NCBI GenBank assembly: GCA_018382125.1
Contig: JAGZQO010000009.1
Location: 1-64,000, forward strand
From: Collinsella sp.
GTDB taxonomy: Bacteria; Actinomycetota; Coriobacteriia; Coriobacteriales; Coriobacteriaceae
Direction: 5' to 3'
DNA length: 64,000 bases
Made by a program: the position numbers and the translations under genes. The notes under the pieces are model-generated. The model saw only the letters and a program-made list of their open reading frames with translations. It had not been told where the DNA came from and did not search any database. Position 1 is the first letter of the stretch. Every line of letters starts with the position of its first letter. Below are positions 53,744-62,499 of this stretch, piece after piece.

Positions 53744-55165
53744 ATGGCTCATAACGACAAACCCGAAAGCGCAAACGAAGCGCAGGATCATTCCCAGCCG
53801 CTCGACGAAGGCGGTTTTTTCTCCCTGAACGACGTCATCACGGCAGGCAGGCATCAGCTCACCCGCTCTGAGCATCTCTTGGCTGCCGACACGCGCCGCA
53901 ACGCCCGCAACCTACTCGCGAGCACCAAGTTGCTCGCACTCGTCGTCATCGTCTCGCTCGCCATGGGCGTTGCCGCTTGGGCGTTTTTGGCCTCGCTGAA
54001 TATCGCGACCGACTATCGGGAGCACCATGCGTGGGTCTACGCCTTGCTTCCCGTTGTGGGCATGGCCACCGCATGGGTCTACAAGAACCACGGTCTCGCC
54101 GCAAAGCGTGGCAACAACCTGGTCATCGACTCCGCTCTGGGCACACGCCTCATCCATATGCGCATGGCCGTCCTCACGTTTGTGTGCTCCACGCTCACGC
54201 ACCTAACGGGCGGATCGGCCGGTCGCGAGGGGGCCGCGGTGCAGATCGGCGGCACCATCGCCAGCAACATCTCGAGCCTCGCCCACCTCAAAAAGCATGA
54301 CCACCACGACCTCATGCTCGCCGGCATCTCGTCGGCCTTTGGTGCCGTATTCGGTTCGCCCCTTGCCGGAGCTTTCTTTGGCATGGAGATGTGCTTTATC
54401 GGCAAGATCGACTACACCGCAGGCATCTACTGCCTCGTCGCCTCGTTTACCGGCTACTTTACATCGCTTGCCTTGGGAACCGAGTACGAGGCGAATGTTA
54501 TCGCCAGCGTTCCCGCCATGTCGCCCAAAACGGTCGTCATCGTTGTTACCAGCGCCATTATCTTCGGTCTGACGGCACGCCTCTTTGCCTGGTCGGTTCG
54601 AACCGTCAAGAGCCTGTACGGTCGCTTTATCACCAATTACCTTGTTCGCGCACTTATAGGCGCACTCGTGGTGCTCGCGGCCTACGCGATGCTCGACGCC
54701 TGGAAGTATGCCGGCCTTGCCACCTGGCTCTCAGGTGCCGGGTTCGCTGGTAACACAACCCTGGCGGACGCAGCCATCAAGCTCGTGGTGACGGCGCTCA
54801 CCCTGGGCGCCGGCTTCCAAGGCGGCGAGGTCACGCCCCTGTTTGGCATCGGTGCGGCGCTCGGCGGCTGGATCGGTTGCCTCGTCGGAATCGACCCCAG
54901 TTTTCTGGCGGCTCTCGGCATGCTCGGCGTGTTCTGCGCCGGCCTCAACGTGCCCATCACCACCTGCATGATGGCCATCGACCTGTTCCACGGCACGGCC
55001 GCCGGCTTCTTCGTGATCGTGGCGTTTATCAGCTATCTCGCCGGCGGCCACCGCGGCGTGTACCCCGCCCAGCGCATCATCTCACCTAAGCGCCGCTCGC
55101 TTATTGTGGACGAGGGCGGCACGGTGGCAGAGGCTATCGAGCGCCACAACGACCTGATAGAGTAG
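53744..55165 (+). CDS. CLC-family anion transporter, possibly fluoride type
   Basis: Membrane protein (473 aa) of the CLC family. Signature regions are GGSAGREGAAVQIGG, GAGFQGGEVTPLFGIG and GVFCAGLNVPITTCMMA. The usual GSGIP serine motif is replaced by RGNNLVID; GNN-like changes plus GGEVTPLF are, from memory, features of fluoride/proton CLC antiporters. The N-terminal 65 residues are hydrophilic. The start MAHNDKPES has AGAGGA at four bases; an upstream in-frame ATG overlaps the promoter. The ion specificity is an inference. Confidence 0.8.
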   Translation: MAHNDKPESANEAQDHSQPLDEGGFFSLNDVITAGRHQLTRSEHLLAADTRRNARNLLASTKLLALVVIVSLAMGVAAWAFLASLNIATDYREHHAWVYALLPVVGMATAWVYKNHGLAAKRGNNLVIDSALGTRLIHMRMAVLTFVCSTLTHLTGGSAGREGAAVQIGGTIASNISSLAHLKKHDHHDLMLAGISSAFGAVFGSPLAGAFFGMEMCFIGKIDYTAGIYCLVASFTGYFTSLALGTEYEANVIASVPAMSPKTVVIVVTSAIIFGLTARLFAWSVRTVKSLYGRFITNYLVRALIGALVVLAAYAMLDAWKYAGLATWLSGAGFAGNTTLADAAIKLVVTALTLGAGFQGGEVTPLFGIGAALGGWIGCLVGIDPSFLAALGMLGVFCAGLNVPITTCMMAIDLFHGTAAGFFVIVAFISYLAGGHRGVYPAQRIISPKRRSLIVDEGGTVAEAIERHNDLIE

Positions 55166-55252
55166 ACGTTAGTATTCGCCGTGCAGCCACAATCGGGAGC
55201 AATTCGACCCGAGCGAGACCGCACCGTCACGTCATACGCCGGGAGTCGCCCC

Positions 55253-56215
55253 ATGCACGGAACTGATTTTGGTCGCACGCTCATCATCGCCAACCCAGCC
55301 GCCCAGTCGGGTGCGGCACGCGAAGTTGCCGAGCGCCTGCAACGCTTTTTGGATATGACCGCGCGCGAATCCCAGTTTGACCTGGTGCTAACCGAGCACA
55401 TGGGACACGCCAAGGAGCTTGCCGCACAGGCTCAGGGCTATCGCACCGTTATCGCACTCGGCGGCGACGGCGTGATCCACGAGGTCGTCAACGGGCTTAT
55501 GACGCAAAAGGAGGACGCCCGCCCCGCTCTTGCTATCCTGCCCGTGGGCTCCGGCAACGATTTTGCCCAGACGCTCGGCATCGAAGATTTCTCCGGCAAG
55601 GATTTTGGCGCGCTGCTCACCTGTGAGCTGCAGCGTCAGGACATCGGGCGGATTCGCTCATGGAACCCCGCAAGCGGTAGCGACGAGGCCACCGTTGAGT
55701 ACTACGACCAGACGCTTTCGGTTGGCATCGATGCCGCCATCGGCCTTGGCACCACCGAGCTACGCAAAAAGACCGGCTTAACGGGCGCTCCGCTCTACAC
55801 CCTCTCGGGACTTGAGCAGTTTGGCCTGCGCTATCGCAACTACCCCATGACAGCCAGCTTTGATCGCGCGCCCGCCGAGCGCGTGAGGGCGATTATCATG
55901 GCGATTCAGCTGGGCCCCACGTATGGATCGGGCTATCGCATCTGCCCCGATGCCGACCCCTGCGACGGCGTACTCGACGTCTGCTACGCCTGCGGCCCCG
56001 TCCCTCGCGCGGTAGCCCTGCCTATGTTCCTTTCGGCCAAGGACGGCCACCATACCAAGTTGCCGCCGGTTCGCATGCGCCGCTGCCGCCATGCGGAGCT
56101 CACCTTTGAGGAGCCAGACTACCCCATCCAGGCCGACGGCGAGCCCGTTGTCGCCTCGCGCATCGAGGTCGACATCCTCGCCGGCGCCCTCCACGTCTGG
56201 CACCCCTCCCGCTAA
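55253..56215 (+). CDS. Diacylglycerol kinase-family lipid kinase (DagK/YegS type)
   Basis: Soluble lipid kinase (320 aa). The N-terminal TLIIANPAAQSGAA and the ATP-site motif ALGGDGVIHEVVNGL (about residues 65-79), followed by LPVGSGNDFAQTLG, are the family hallmarks. The C-terminal beta-sandwich has DPCDGVLDV and PIQADGEPV. The start MHGTDFGR has GGGAG at seven bases. It may phosphorylate diacylglycerol from lipid turnover. Confidence 0.88.
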   Translation: MHGTDFGRTLIIANPAAQSGAAREVAERLQRFLDMTARESQFDLVLTEHMGHAKELAAQAQGYRTVIALGGDGVIHEVVNGLMTQKEDARPALAILPVGSGNDFAQTLGIEDFSGKDFGALLTCELQRQDIGRIRSWNPASGSDEATVEYYDQTLSVGIDAAIGLGTTELRKKTGLTGAPLYTLSGLEQFGLRYRNYPMTASFDRAPAERVRAIIMAIQLGPTYGSGYRICPDADPCDGVLDVCYACGPVPRAVALPMFLSAKDGHHTKLPPVRMRRCRHAELTFEEPDYPIQADGEPVVASRIEVDILAGALHVWHPSR

Positions 56216-56222
56216 CCCCACC

Positions 56223-56293
56223 TAAGTTGCGGTGAAATAGGGACTGTTTATGCAGCTAAAGCCGCAAAACAGTCCCTATTTCACCGCAACTTA
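56223..56293. repeat. Long inverted repeat, copy 3
   Basis: Perfect 27-base arms (56223-56249 and 56267-56293; TAAGTTGCGGTGAAATAGGG type). Compared with copies 1 and 2, ATACGGACT has become ATAGGGACT and the opposite arm has changed from AGTCCGTAT to AGTCCCTAT, keeping the pairing. It lies between convergent dagK and arfB genes. Confidence 0.85.
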
Positions 56294-56302
56294 TTGAGAA
56301 GA

Positions 56303-56683
56303 TCATTCCTCCCCACCCGGCTTGCGTCGGTTGGCTTTTTTAATGGCGTTGAAGTGCTTGTCATTGAGTCTGCGCTGGCGAGACCGCTGAGGCACCTTGG
56401 TCTTGACGCGGCGGCGCGGCGGACGGCCACGACGCTCAAGCTCAGCGCGCAGCTTACGCAGACAGCAGCTACGGTTCTGGAACTGACTGCGGCTCTCGCG
56501 CGCCGTCACGACAATCCCCGTGGGCCCATGCTTCATGCGTACCGCCGAATCAGTCGTGTTCACGCCCTGTCCGCCCGGACCCGTCGCGCGAAATACCTGC
56601 ACCTCGCAATCGCGCGCCAAATCCTCGACCGACATCTCGGCATAGCGCGCATACTCGCGCCATCCCATCTTGTTCTCATCCAT
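56303..56683 (-). CDS. Peptidyl-tRNA hydrolase domain protein (ArfB/YaeJ-like)
   Basis: Small RF1-domain protein (126 aa) with the catalytic GGQ in RATGPGGQGVNTTDSAVRM and a basic C-terminal tail (RRPPRRRVKTKVP..., KKANRRKP) that would sit in the ribosome mRNA tunnel. These features suit rescue of stalled ribosomes. The start MDENKMGWRE has GGGAGG at seven bases. Release-factor paralogues such as RF-H are possible alternatives. Confidence 0.85.
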   Translation of the reverse strand: MDENKMGWREYARYAEMSVEDLARDCEVQVFRATGPGGQGVNTTDSAVRMKHGPTGIVVTARESRSQFQNRSCCLRKLRAELERRGRPPRRRVKTKVPQRSRQRRLNDKHFNAIKKANRRKPGGEE

Positions 56684-56703
56684 ATCAACACCTCCCCTCA
56701 TAC

Positions 56704-56740
56704 AAAAAAATGTGACAAAGGGAAAGCCCCTTTGTCACAT
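56704..56740 (-). terminator. Terminator after xpt
   Basis: On the minus strand ATGTGACAAAGGG and its complement form a 13-bp stem and TTTTTTT follows. It is strong and intrinsic. Confidence 0.93.
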
Positions 56741-56767
56741 CGCATACCAATCGCTTATGTCGCGCGC

Positions 56768-57346
56768 TTACGCGAAGGTGATCTCGCCGCTCTCGCAGTC
56801 CATATCGGCGATACGAGCCAGGCTCTCAACGCGGAAGCCGCGCTCGCGGAGCTTATCGCCACCGCCCTGGAAGCCCTTCTCCACCGCAATGCCAATGCCG
56901 GATACCTCGGCACCTGCGGCCTCGCAGATCTTGATAAGACCCTCGAGCGCGCAGCCGTTGGCCAGGAAGTCGTCGATAATCAGGACCTTGTCGCCCTCGG
57001 ACAGGAAGCGCTTGCCGACGATGACCGGGTACTCCTTCTGCTTGGTAAAGGAGTAGATGGTCGTGGCATACTGCTCGCCGTCAAGGTTGATGGACTGGGC
57101 CTTCTTGGCAAAGACCACCGGCACGCCGCCAAAATGCTGGGCTGCAATGCAAGCCATGCCAATGCCCGAAGCCTCGATCGTCAGGATCTTGTTGATCTCG
57201 ACACCCTCGAACAGACGGGCCCACTCGGCGCCCATGTGGTCGAACAGCTCAACGTCGCATTGGTGGTTGAGGAAGGCATCAACCTTAAGGACGTTACCGG
57301 CCTTTACGATGCCGTCATGGCGAATACGATCCTCAAGCTCCTGCAT
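56768..57346 (-). CDS. xpt: Xanthine phosphoribosyltransferase
   Basis: Salvages xanthine to XMP using PRPP. The PRPP loop VLIIDDFLANGCALEGL is near residues 120-136, and the N-terminal HQCDVELFDHMG and TIEASGIGMACIAAQHF are diagnostic of Xpt. Length is 192 aa. AAGGGG precedes the ATG. No purine riboswitch is visible upstream. A link to the purine-type hydroxylase at 8.6 kb is possible but not shown. Confidence 0.95.
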   Translation of the reverse strand: MQELEDRIRHDGIVKAGNVLKVDAFLNHQCDVELFDHMGAEWARLFEGVEINKILTIEASGIGMACIAAQHFGGVPVVFAKKAQSINLDGEQYATTIYSFTKQKEYPVIVGKRFLSEGDKVLIIDDFLANGCALEGLIKICEAAGAEVSGIGIAVEKGFQGGGDKLRERGFRVESLARIADMDCESGEITFA

Positions 57347-57465
57347 GGCGCAACCCCTTCTCGCGGCAACGATACCGCGTGATTAATAAACGTTGTTCGA
57401 TAGTCTACCACGGACCTACCCCCGCCCGCCCCACAAGCCGCATCGCACTATAAAGCTGCAAGACC

Positions 57466-57506
57466 AGTAGATAGGCCCGATTCGTGGCAGACAGCCTCCC
57501 AACACG
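57466..57506. repeat. Short repeated motif after the MFS gene
   Basis: Contains AGTAGATAGGCCCGATTCGT, shared (two mismatches in 23 bases) with the region after folC at 144. It is too short to name. Confidence 0.4.
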
Positions 57507-58811
57507 CTAATGCCGGGTGCGCGTCCTCACCAAACGTACCAATGTGAGCGCAAAGCCCACGGTAGCAACGGCCATCAGCACGTAGAATACCAAACGGAAG
57601 CCAAAGAGGAACACGTCCGGACGACCCGCCACATAGCTCGTGACCGTCTTGCCCATCGCCGCGCTCGTCTGTCCATACAGGATGCGCGACGCCGCCGTAA
57701 TACCCAGCGCTATGCCCGCATAGCGCGCCAAGCTGCTCAAGCTGCCCGCAAAGCCAAGCGCCTCACGCGGAGCCGAACCCATATACAGCGAATTATTGGG
57801 ACTCTGGAAGATCGACGTGCCGCACGACATAAACGCGACGCAGCACACAATCATCAAGATGGAAGAGTGCTCGTCAAGCGTGCTCACCGCAAAGAGACCG
57901 CACACGTACACGCCCAGGCCAACGGCCGTGGGCGCTTCACAACCAACACGGTCGGACACCGAGCCCGAAAGCGGGCCCACAAAGGCATTCACGACCGGCA
58001 TCGCCAAAAACAACAGGCCGGAGATATCGGAGCTAAAGCCGTGGGCATCCTGAAAGTAGAACGGCAGCACAAACTCGGAGGCACCGATACCCACGAACAC
58101 GATAAGCATGCAAGCCAGGTTAATCGTGAAAGCCGAGCTCGCAAAGCAGCGACGCGCCGCCTCTGTCAACGGCATAGGGCGTTCGCCAGCCTCCGGCTTC
58201 ACATGCGGCAGCGTATAGAGTCCCACGATAAACGAGATTACGCCAATGGGCAGATTGATAAGGAAGATGCTCTCCCAGGGAAAGCTCGCCACCAGCACGC
58301 CGCCGAGCACGGGGCCGCACATCATGCCAAGAGCCACAAAGGTCGCCAGAATGCCCATGGCACGTCCGCGCTCACGCGCCGGAAACGACTCGGTGATGAT
58401 GCCCATATTGTTGGCCATCGCGGCGGCACAGCCAATGCCCTGCACGAAACGCGCCAAGATAAGCACCTCGAGCGAAGCCGAAAGCCCGCAAAGCAACGAG
58501 CCACCCGTAAAGACGATTACACCAAGCTGGAACACATTCACCTTGCCGCGCACATCGCCCAAGCGGCCAAACGGCAGCATGGCGACGCACGTCGCGAGCA
58601 GATACACCGAGCTCACGAGCTGAATGCGGTCGAGGCCCACCCCCAGCTCCTTTTGCATCACTGGGAGCGCCACCGTCACGATGCTCGCATCCAGACACGC
58701 CATAAAGGTCATGACGAGCACGGTGAACAGAATCGCCCATTTATTCTTACCGTGGGTGTCGCCCTCTAGGGCAATGTGTTCGCGGCGCAGCTGCTCGGCA
58801 GTTTTCTCCAT
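57507..58811 (-). CDS. MFS transporter, drug-efflux type
   Basis: Major facilitator protein (434 aa) with about 12 hydrophobic segments. The N-terminal motif ACLDASIVTVALPVMQ and the motif A-like GRLGDVRGK, plus motif C-like region GMMCGPVLGGVL, are those of DHA-type drug exporters. The start MEKTAEQLRRE has AAAGGA at five bases. The substrate is not predictable. Confidence 0.85.
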   Translation of the reverse strand: MEKTAEQLRREHIALEGDTHGKNKWAILFTVLVMTFMACLDASIVTVALPVMQKELGVGLDRIQLVSSVYLLATCVAMLPFGRLGDVRGKVNVFQLGVIVFTGGSLLCGLSASLEVLILARFVQGIGCAAAMANNMGIITESFPARERGRAMGILATFVALGMMCGPVLGGVLVASFPWESIFLINLPIGVISFIVGLYTLPHVKPEAGERPMPLTEAARRCFASSAFTINLACMLIVFVGIGASEFVLPFYFQDAHGFSSDISGLLFLAMPVVNAFVGPLSGSVSDRVGCEAPTAVGLGVYVCGLFAVSTLDEHSSILMIVCCVAFMSCGTSIFQSPNNSLYMGSAPREALGFAGSLSSLARYAGIALGITAASRILYGQTSAAMGKTVTSYVAGRPDVFLFGFRLVFYVLMAVATVGFALTLVRLVRTRTRH

Positions 58812-58836
58812 GTATATCCTTTCTATCGTGCAACGC

Positions 58837-58883
58837 AAAAACGGGACCCCAATCGCCTACAAACGGACACGATCGGGGTCCCG
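58837..58883 (-). terminator. Terminator after metY
   Basis: On the minus strand CGGGACCCCGATCG pairs with CGATTGGGGTCCCG and TTTTTG follows. Confidence 0.92.
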
Positions 58884-58952
58884 CCTACGGAATCGGAACT
58901 ATGAGGACGTCGTCAGCCGAAAAGCCGTCCCACGCCTCGCACGCACGCTAGC

Positions 58953-60236
58953 CTAGCACTGCTCGAGTGCCTGCTCAAGGTCGGCAATCAAATCGGCCGT
59001 ATCCTCAAGGCCGCACGACAGGCGCACCATATCGGCGGAGATGCCGCAGGCGATGAGCTCTTCGTCGTTCATCTGGCGATGGGTGGCGTTTGCCGGGTGC
59101 AGGCAGCAGGTGCGGGCATCGGCCACGTGCGTGGCAATCTGGGCGAGCTTAAGACTCTTCATAAAGGTCTCGGCCGCCGCGCGACCACCGGTAAAGCCAA
59201 AGCTCACGACGCCGCAGGTACCGTTGGGCATGTACTTCTGAGCCATGTCGTAGTACTTGTCGCCCTCTAGGCCCGGATAGCTCACGAAGCGCACTTTGGG
59301 GTGGCCCTGCAGGAACTTGGCGACCGCCAGACCGTTCTCGCAATGGCGCGGCATACGCACGTGCAGGCTCTCGAGCGAGCTGTTCAGGAAGAACGCCGCC
59401 TGCGGGTTCTGCATGGGGCCGAGGTCGCGCATGAGCTGCGCGGTAGCCTTGGTAATAAAGGCGCCCTCGCGGCCGAACTTCTCGGCATAGGTCACGCCGT
59501 GGTAGCTCTCGTCGGGCGTGGTGAGACCCGGGAACTTGTCCGCATGGGCCATCCAGTCAAACTGACCGTGATCAACGATCACGCCGCCCAGGTAGGCCGC
59601 GTGACCATCCATGTACTTGGTGGTGGAATGCGTGACGATGTCGGCGCCCCACTCAAAGGGACGGCACATCACGGGCGTCGGGAAGGTGTTGTCGACCATC
59701 AGCGGCACGCCGTGGTCGTGCGCGGCCTTGGCAAAGCGCTCAATATCGAGCACGGCAAGCGCGGGGTTAGCGATGGTCTCGCCAAAGACGAGCTTGGTGT
59801 TGGGCTGGAAAGCGGCCTCCAGCTCCTCATCGGTGCAGTCGGGTGCGACGAACGTGCAGGTCAGGCCCATGCGGCCCATAGTGTGAGCCAGCAGGTTGTA
59901 GGTGCCGCCGTAGATGGCAGAGCACGCAACCACGTGATCACCGGCACCGGCGACGTTAAAGATGGCGAGGAAGTTCGCAGCCATGCCCGAGCTCGTGAGC
60001 ATCGCAGCGGTGCCGCCCTCCATCTCGCAGATCTTGGCAGCAACCAGATCGCACGTGGGGTTCTGCAGGCGGCTGTAGAAGTAACCGGACTCCTCCAGGT
60101 CAAACAGCTTGCCCATATGCTCGGACGTATCATACTTCCACGTGGTGGACTGGTAGATAGGCACCTGGCGCGGCTCCGCGTCACCCGGGCGGTAGCCGCC
60201 CTGAACACATGTGGTACCGATAGTCTGCTCGCTCAT
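58953..60236 (-). CDS. metY: O-acetylhomoserine aminocarboxypropyltransferase (sulfhydrylase)
   Basis: PLP enzyme (427 aa) that makes homocysteine from O-acetylhomoserine and sulfide. The PLP-binding region VTHSTTKYMDGHAAY is near residue 200, preceded by FGETIANPAL and MVDNTFPTP. GGGAG precedes the ATG. It is a Cys/Met-metabolism protein; cystathionine-type lyase is a less likely alternative. No SAM riboswitch is recognisable upstream. Confidence 0.93.
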   Translation of the reverse strand: MSEQTIGTTCVQGGYRPGDAEPRQVPIYQSTTWKYDTSEHMGKLFDLEESGYFYSRLQNPTCDLVAAKICEMEGGTAAMLTSSGMAANFLAIFNVAGAGDHVVACSAIYGGTYNLLAHTMGRMGLTCTFVAPDCTDEELEAAFQPNTKLVFGETIANPALAVLDIERFAKAAHDHGVPLMVDNTFPTPVMCRPFEWGADIVTHSTTKYMDGHAAYLGGVIVDHGQFDWMAHADKFPGLTTPDESYHGVTYAEKFGREGAFITKATAQLMRDLGPMQNPQAAFFLNSSLESLHVRMPRHCENGLAVAKFLQGHPKVRFVSYPGLEGDKYYDMAQKYMPNGTCGVVSFGFTGGRAAAETFMKSLKLAQIATHVADARTCCLHPANATHRQMNDEELIACGISADMVRLSCGLEDTADLIADLEQALEQC

Positions 60237-60466
60237 ATCTTGCTCCCTTGCCTGGGTTTTAGTTTTATTCGGTTCACGATACCGCTACCCTGCACCCCTC
60301 TCAACCCATCCCAAAGGTAGGTTATGGGACTAATTAATCAAGGGTTTTATCTCAAGCCTTGGGCATTTGCTCGATAGATAAAAATGAGGCATACATGAAG
60401 CTCTCGATGATTACATGCACCGTCACGGGTACCATAGGCGAGTACACCGTAACCAAGGAGACAACG

Positions 60467-60913
60467 ATGAAGCAAATCGATACGGCCCAGCTCGACATCA
60501 ACGCCTGTCAGGCTCAGGCTGCCGAATACCACGCCCGCGGCTTTAACTGCGCCCAGGCCGTCGCCTGCACCCTCGCGCCTGCCGTCGGACTCGACCCCCA
60601 GATCGCCTTTACCCTCACCGAGGGCTTTGGTGCCGGCATGGGCGGCATGACCGAAACCTGCGGCGCCATCTCGGGCGCCGTGGCCATCATGGGCTTCGTG
60701 ATGAGCGACGGCATGGAAAACCCCAAGACCAAGGGCCAGACCTACAAGCTGTCGCGCGAAATCGCCAAGCGTTTTGGCGAGAAGAACACGACGACCGTCT
60801 GCGGCACGCTCAAGGGCATCGGATCGGACAAGGGTCCGCTCCGCAGCTGCCCCGGCTGCATCGACGATGCAGTCGAGATCGCCTGCGATGTGCTAAAGCA
60901 GCTCGCCGAGTAA
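60467..60913 (+). CDS. C_GCAxxG_C_C family protein
   Basis: Small cysteine-rich redox-type protein (148 aa). Motifs GFNCAQAVAC, GGMTETCGAISGAVAIMG and RSCPGCIDDAVEIAC give the family name. Such proteins are often found near metal or redox systems; function is not established. The start MKQIDTAQ has AAGGAG at six bases; a longer frame begins in the metY promoter region. Confidence 0.88.
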   Translation: MKQIDTAQLDINACQAQAAEYHARGFNCAQAVACTLAPAVGLDPQIAFTLTEGFGAGMGGMTETCGAISGAVAIMGFVMSDGMENPKTKGQTYKLSREIAKRFGEKNTTTVCGTLKGIGSDKGPLRSCPGCIDDAVEIACDVLKQLAE

Positions 60914-60946
60914 ACGGCAGCAACATAAAAACGACGGCCGGCGCTG

Positions 60947-61585
60947 TTAGAACTCCGCAAATTCGGGAGCGCCGACCTCGATCTCCTCGCGCCCCGCCAT
61001 AAGCTCACGCATCTTAGCGCAAAACAGCTCCTGCTTCCCCGCTTTAAACACCAAGTGAATCGTCACGGTATCCGCGTAATCGGTATCCGAAACCTTGGCA
61101 CCCGAATCCTGCGCCAAACGAAGCACCTGCTCATACTGCGGATAGGCAACATGCACGTCAACCGGCACGACACTCGTCATCTCGACGATCTGCCCAGCCT
61201 CCCGAGCAGCTGCCACCGCCGCCTGCGTCGCCGCGGTATAGGCGCGCACCAAGCCACCAGGCCCCAACAGCGTGCCGCCAAAATAGCGTGTCACCACGCA
61301 GCAAACATTTTTGAGCCCTGCGCCGCGCAGCACCTCGAGCGTCGGCATGCCGCTCGTGCGGCTCGGCTCACCGTCATCGCTCTGGCGCTCACGTCCATCG
61401 ACCAAAATCCACGCGGGAACATTGTGTCGAGCGTCGTAATGACGCTTGCGAACCAGCTCGATAAAGGCATTCGCCTCATCCTCGGACTCAATATGGACCA
61501 GCTGGGCAATAAACCGGCTCTTGCGGTCCACAAACTCGCCCGAAGCCTCAATATTCGATTGCAGAGTAAAATAGCTGTCCAACAA
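60947..61585 (-). CDS. YigZ/IMPACT-family protein (UPF0029)
   Basis: A 212-aa protein of the IMPACT/YigZ family. The core motif DDGEPSRTSGMPTLEVLRG and VVTRYFGGTLLGPGGLVRAY are diagnostic. These proteins are linked to translation control or ribosome-related functions in other organisms. The start is a TTG; GAGGGG precedes it, and the next codon (also TTG) is slightly better spaced. Confidence 0.9.
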   Translation of the reverse strand: MLDSYFTLQSNIEASGEFVDRKSRFIAQLVHIESEDEANAFIELVRKRHYDARHNVPAWILVDGRERQSDDGEPSRTSGMPTLEVLRGAGLKNVCCVVTRYFGGTLLGPGGLVRAYTAATQAAVAAAREAGQIVEMTSVVPVDVHVAYPQYEQVLRLAQDSGAKVSDTDYADTVTIHLVFKAGKQELFCAKMRELMAGREEIEVGAPEFAEF

Positions 61586-61695
61586 AGCCCCTCAACAAAA
61601 TAAAGCGCAGCAACAAACAGCCTCAATAATACGGCAAAGCCCGTACCGTTAGCCCCAGTAAATTGAACGGCAACGTCAATGACCAGGCAAAAACA

Positions 61696-61799
61696 GCGAG
61701 ACGACGTCAGCTGAGTCGATTTGGCCCGAAAGAGGAGGGAGCACGCCTTATGGCGGCGACCGACGAATGAGCGCCAAATCGGCCAGCTGACGCCGTCGC
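61696..61799 (+). repeat. Folded intergenic element family II, copy C
   Basis: Outer arms (GCGA...CGACGTCAGCTG type at the left, CAGCTGACGCCGTCGC at the right) and an inner GATTTGGC/GCCAAATC stem enclose GAAAGAGGAGGG, a hairpin CGCC-TTAT-GGCG and CGACGAATGAG. The GAAAGAGGAG and CGACGRNTGA blocks match copies A and B, while the stems have different sequence yet still pair. It lies between yigZ and rnpB. Confidence 0.7.
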
Positions 61800-61813
61800 A
61801 GCGTCAACAAAGT

Positions 61814-62175
61814 GCCGAGTGGGCCTATAAGCCGGGTTCTGTCGTGAACGGTCATTTATCTTGTCTGCACGTTACCATGCAGCTCCACGCACGCTACCCG
61901 AACGCGGACCGGGCCGGCCCATAGCGTTCCTATTCGCGCTTGCTCCGGATGGGGCTTGCCAAGCCGCCGTGTTGCCACGACGCTGGTGGTCTCTTACACC
62001 ACCGTTTCAGCTTTTCCCTTTACGCCTTGCGACGCAGGTGGGAGTCTTCTTTTCTGCGGCGCTTTCCGTCGGATCACTCCGCCCGGCCGTTAGCCGGCAT
62101 CCCGCCCTCTGGAGCCCGGACTTTCCTCACGCGTGCTGCAAGCAGCACATCGCGCGACCGTCTGGCCCACTCAGC
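61814..62175 (-). ncRNA. rnpB: RNase P RNA (class A)
   Basis: The conserved 5' block GAGGAAAGTCCGGGCTCC and the 3' block ACAGAACCCGGCTTAT are present, and helix P1 pairs GAGTGGGCC with GGCCCACTC. Length is about 362 nt. A TACACT -10 box lies at 62184-62189. It cuts 5' leaders from pre-tRNAs. Confidence 0.96.
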
Positions 62176-62183
62176 AGTGCAAG

Positions 62184-62189
62184 AGTGTA
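62184..62189 (-). promoter_or_regulatory. -10 box of rnpB
   Basis: TACACT lies eight bases before the predicted rnpB 5' end, with TTGCCT about 15 bases further upstream as a possible -35. Confidence 0.5.
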
Positions 62190-62441
62190 GCACACCGTTG
62201 CCGCAGGCAATGGCACAACACAAGCGTTCGACACGATAAACCAAGAACCGCGCTATGCAGTACAATAGAGTCGTCGATGGGCAACGTCGTCAGTCGAGAC
62301 GCGACCGCGCTCCGCACCCCTCCGTCTACTCGGTGCGTTCCCGCCTCCTCCCCGAGGCGGGATGTCGGCATTTTTTCATGCACCGACAATCTAATAGCCT
62401 GTGGACAGCCCGGCAGCATCGCGCATCTCGGCGTCAAATGC
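62190..62441. other. Structured spacer between rpsA and rnpB
   Basis: No protein gene is convincing here. Hairpins are CGCACC/GGTGCG (about 62325-62350), CCCGCCTC/GAGGCGGG (about 62350-62372) and TGTCGG/CCGACA enclosing a T run. A TACAAT box on the plus strand is at about 62260. A small RNA is possible but unproved. Confidence 0.3.
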
Positions 62442-62478
62442 AAAAAGGGATCCGTCCATTGCGGACGGATCCCTTAAA
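62442..62478 (-). terminator. Terminator after rpsA
   Basis: On the minus strand AAGGGATCCGTCC and GGACGGATCCCTT form a 13-bp stem around GCAAT and TTTTTG follows. Confidence 0.93.
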
Positions 62479-62499
62479 ACAAGTGATCGTCAAACCGAT

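Noticed and set aside
57347..57465. Purine riboswitch before xpt
   Set aside because: The conserved core and loop sequences are absent in the short upstream region.
60237..60466. SAM riboswitch before metY
   Set aside because: No SAM-I-like core sequence seen between metY and the divergent gene.
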